Shown one piece after another: positions 6,308 to 6,308 of a stretch of 6,308 bases of DNA (positions are counted from its first letter, which is position 1; each line of letters opens with the position of its first letter). Below the pieces are notes generated by a model that was not told the origin of the DNA, ran no database searches, and saw only the letters and a list, made by a program, of their open reading frames with translations. This DNA comes from Dysgonomonas sp. (GTDB taxonomy: Bacteria > Bacteroidota > Bacteroidia > Bacteroidales > Dysgonomonadaceae), in NCBI GenBank assembly GCA_030151105.1, contig JASLEN010000373.1:1-6308 (forward strand), in the 5' to 3' direction. Made by a program: the position numbers and the translations under genes.

Positions 6308-6308
6308 A

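Noticed and set aside
6305..6308. Search for a transcription terminator or next gene after the permease
   Set aside because: Only one base follows the stop codon, so nothing can be said.

Overview
The window looks like ordinary chromosomal DNA from a member of the Bacteroidota, probably Bacteroidales. Evidence is AT-rich non-coding DNA, mostly absent Shine-Dalgarno sequences, lipoprotein adaptors, and matches to the Bacteroides-type TAnnTTTG promoter element. The genus cannot be read from the sequence. It holds parts of two tripartite RND efflux systems transcribed away from each other.

Layout. Positions 1-581 (minus strand) are the first 193 codons of an AcrA/MexA-type lipoprotein adaptor of a drug-type RND pump, running off the left edge. 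Positions 582-845 are a 264-base divergent intergenic region without a gene but rich in short palindromes, with a candidate promoter for each direction. Positions 846-6307 (plus strand) are a compact three-gene operon: a TolC/CzcC-type outer membrane factor, a CzcB/CusB-type periplasmic adaptor, and a complete CzcA/CusA-type (HME-RND) permease. The genes are separated by one base at each junction. The window ends one base after the permease stop, so no terminator or downstream partner is visible.

The three plus-strand proteins should form one complex. The permease sits in the inner membrane and is proton-driven, the lipid-anchored adaptor bridges the periplasm, and the outer membrane factor is the exit duct. 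The permease resembles CzcA-type pumps more than the Cu/Ag pump CusA, because the three periplasmic copper-binding methionines of CusA are absent. Its transmembrane charge relay is unusual: Glu replaces the highly conserved TM4 Asp, the usual VEN motif reads VEI, and TM10 carries an Asp. The substrate is therefore uncertain. No regulator gene (TetR, CzcRS/CusRS) is inside the window.

I see no wholly new system. The points most worth following are the altered proton-relay residues and the palindrome-dense control region between two divergent efflux operons.
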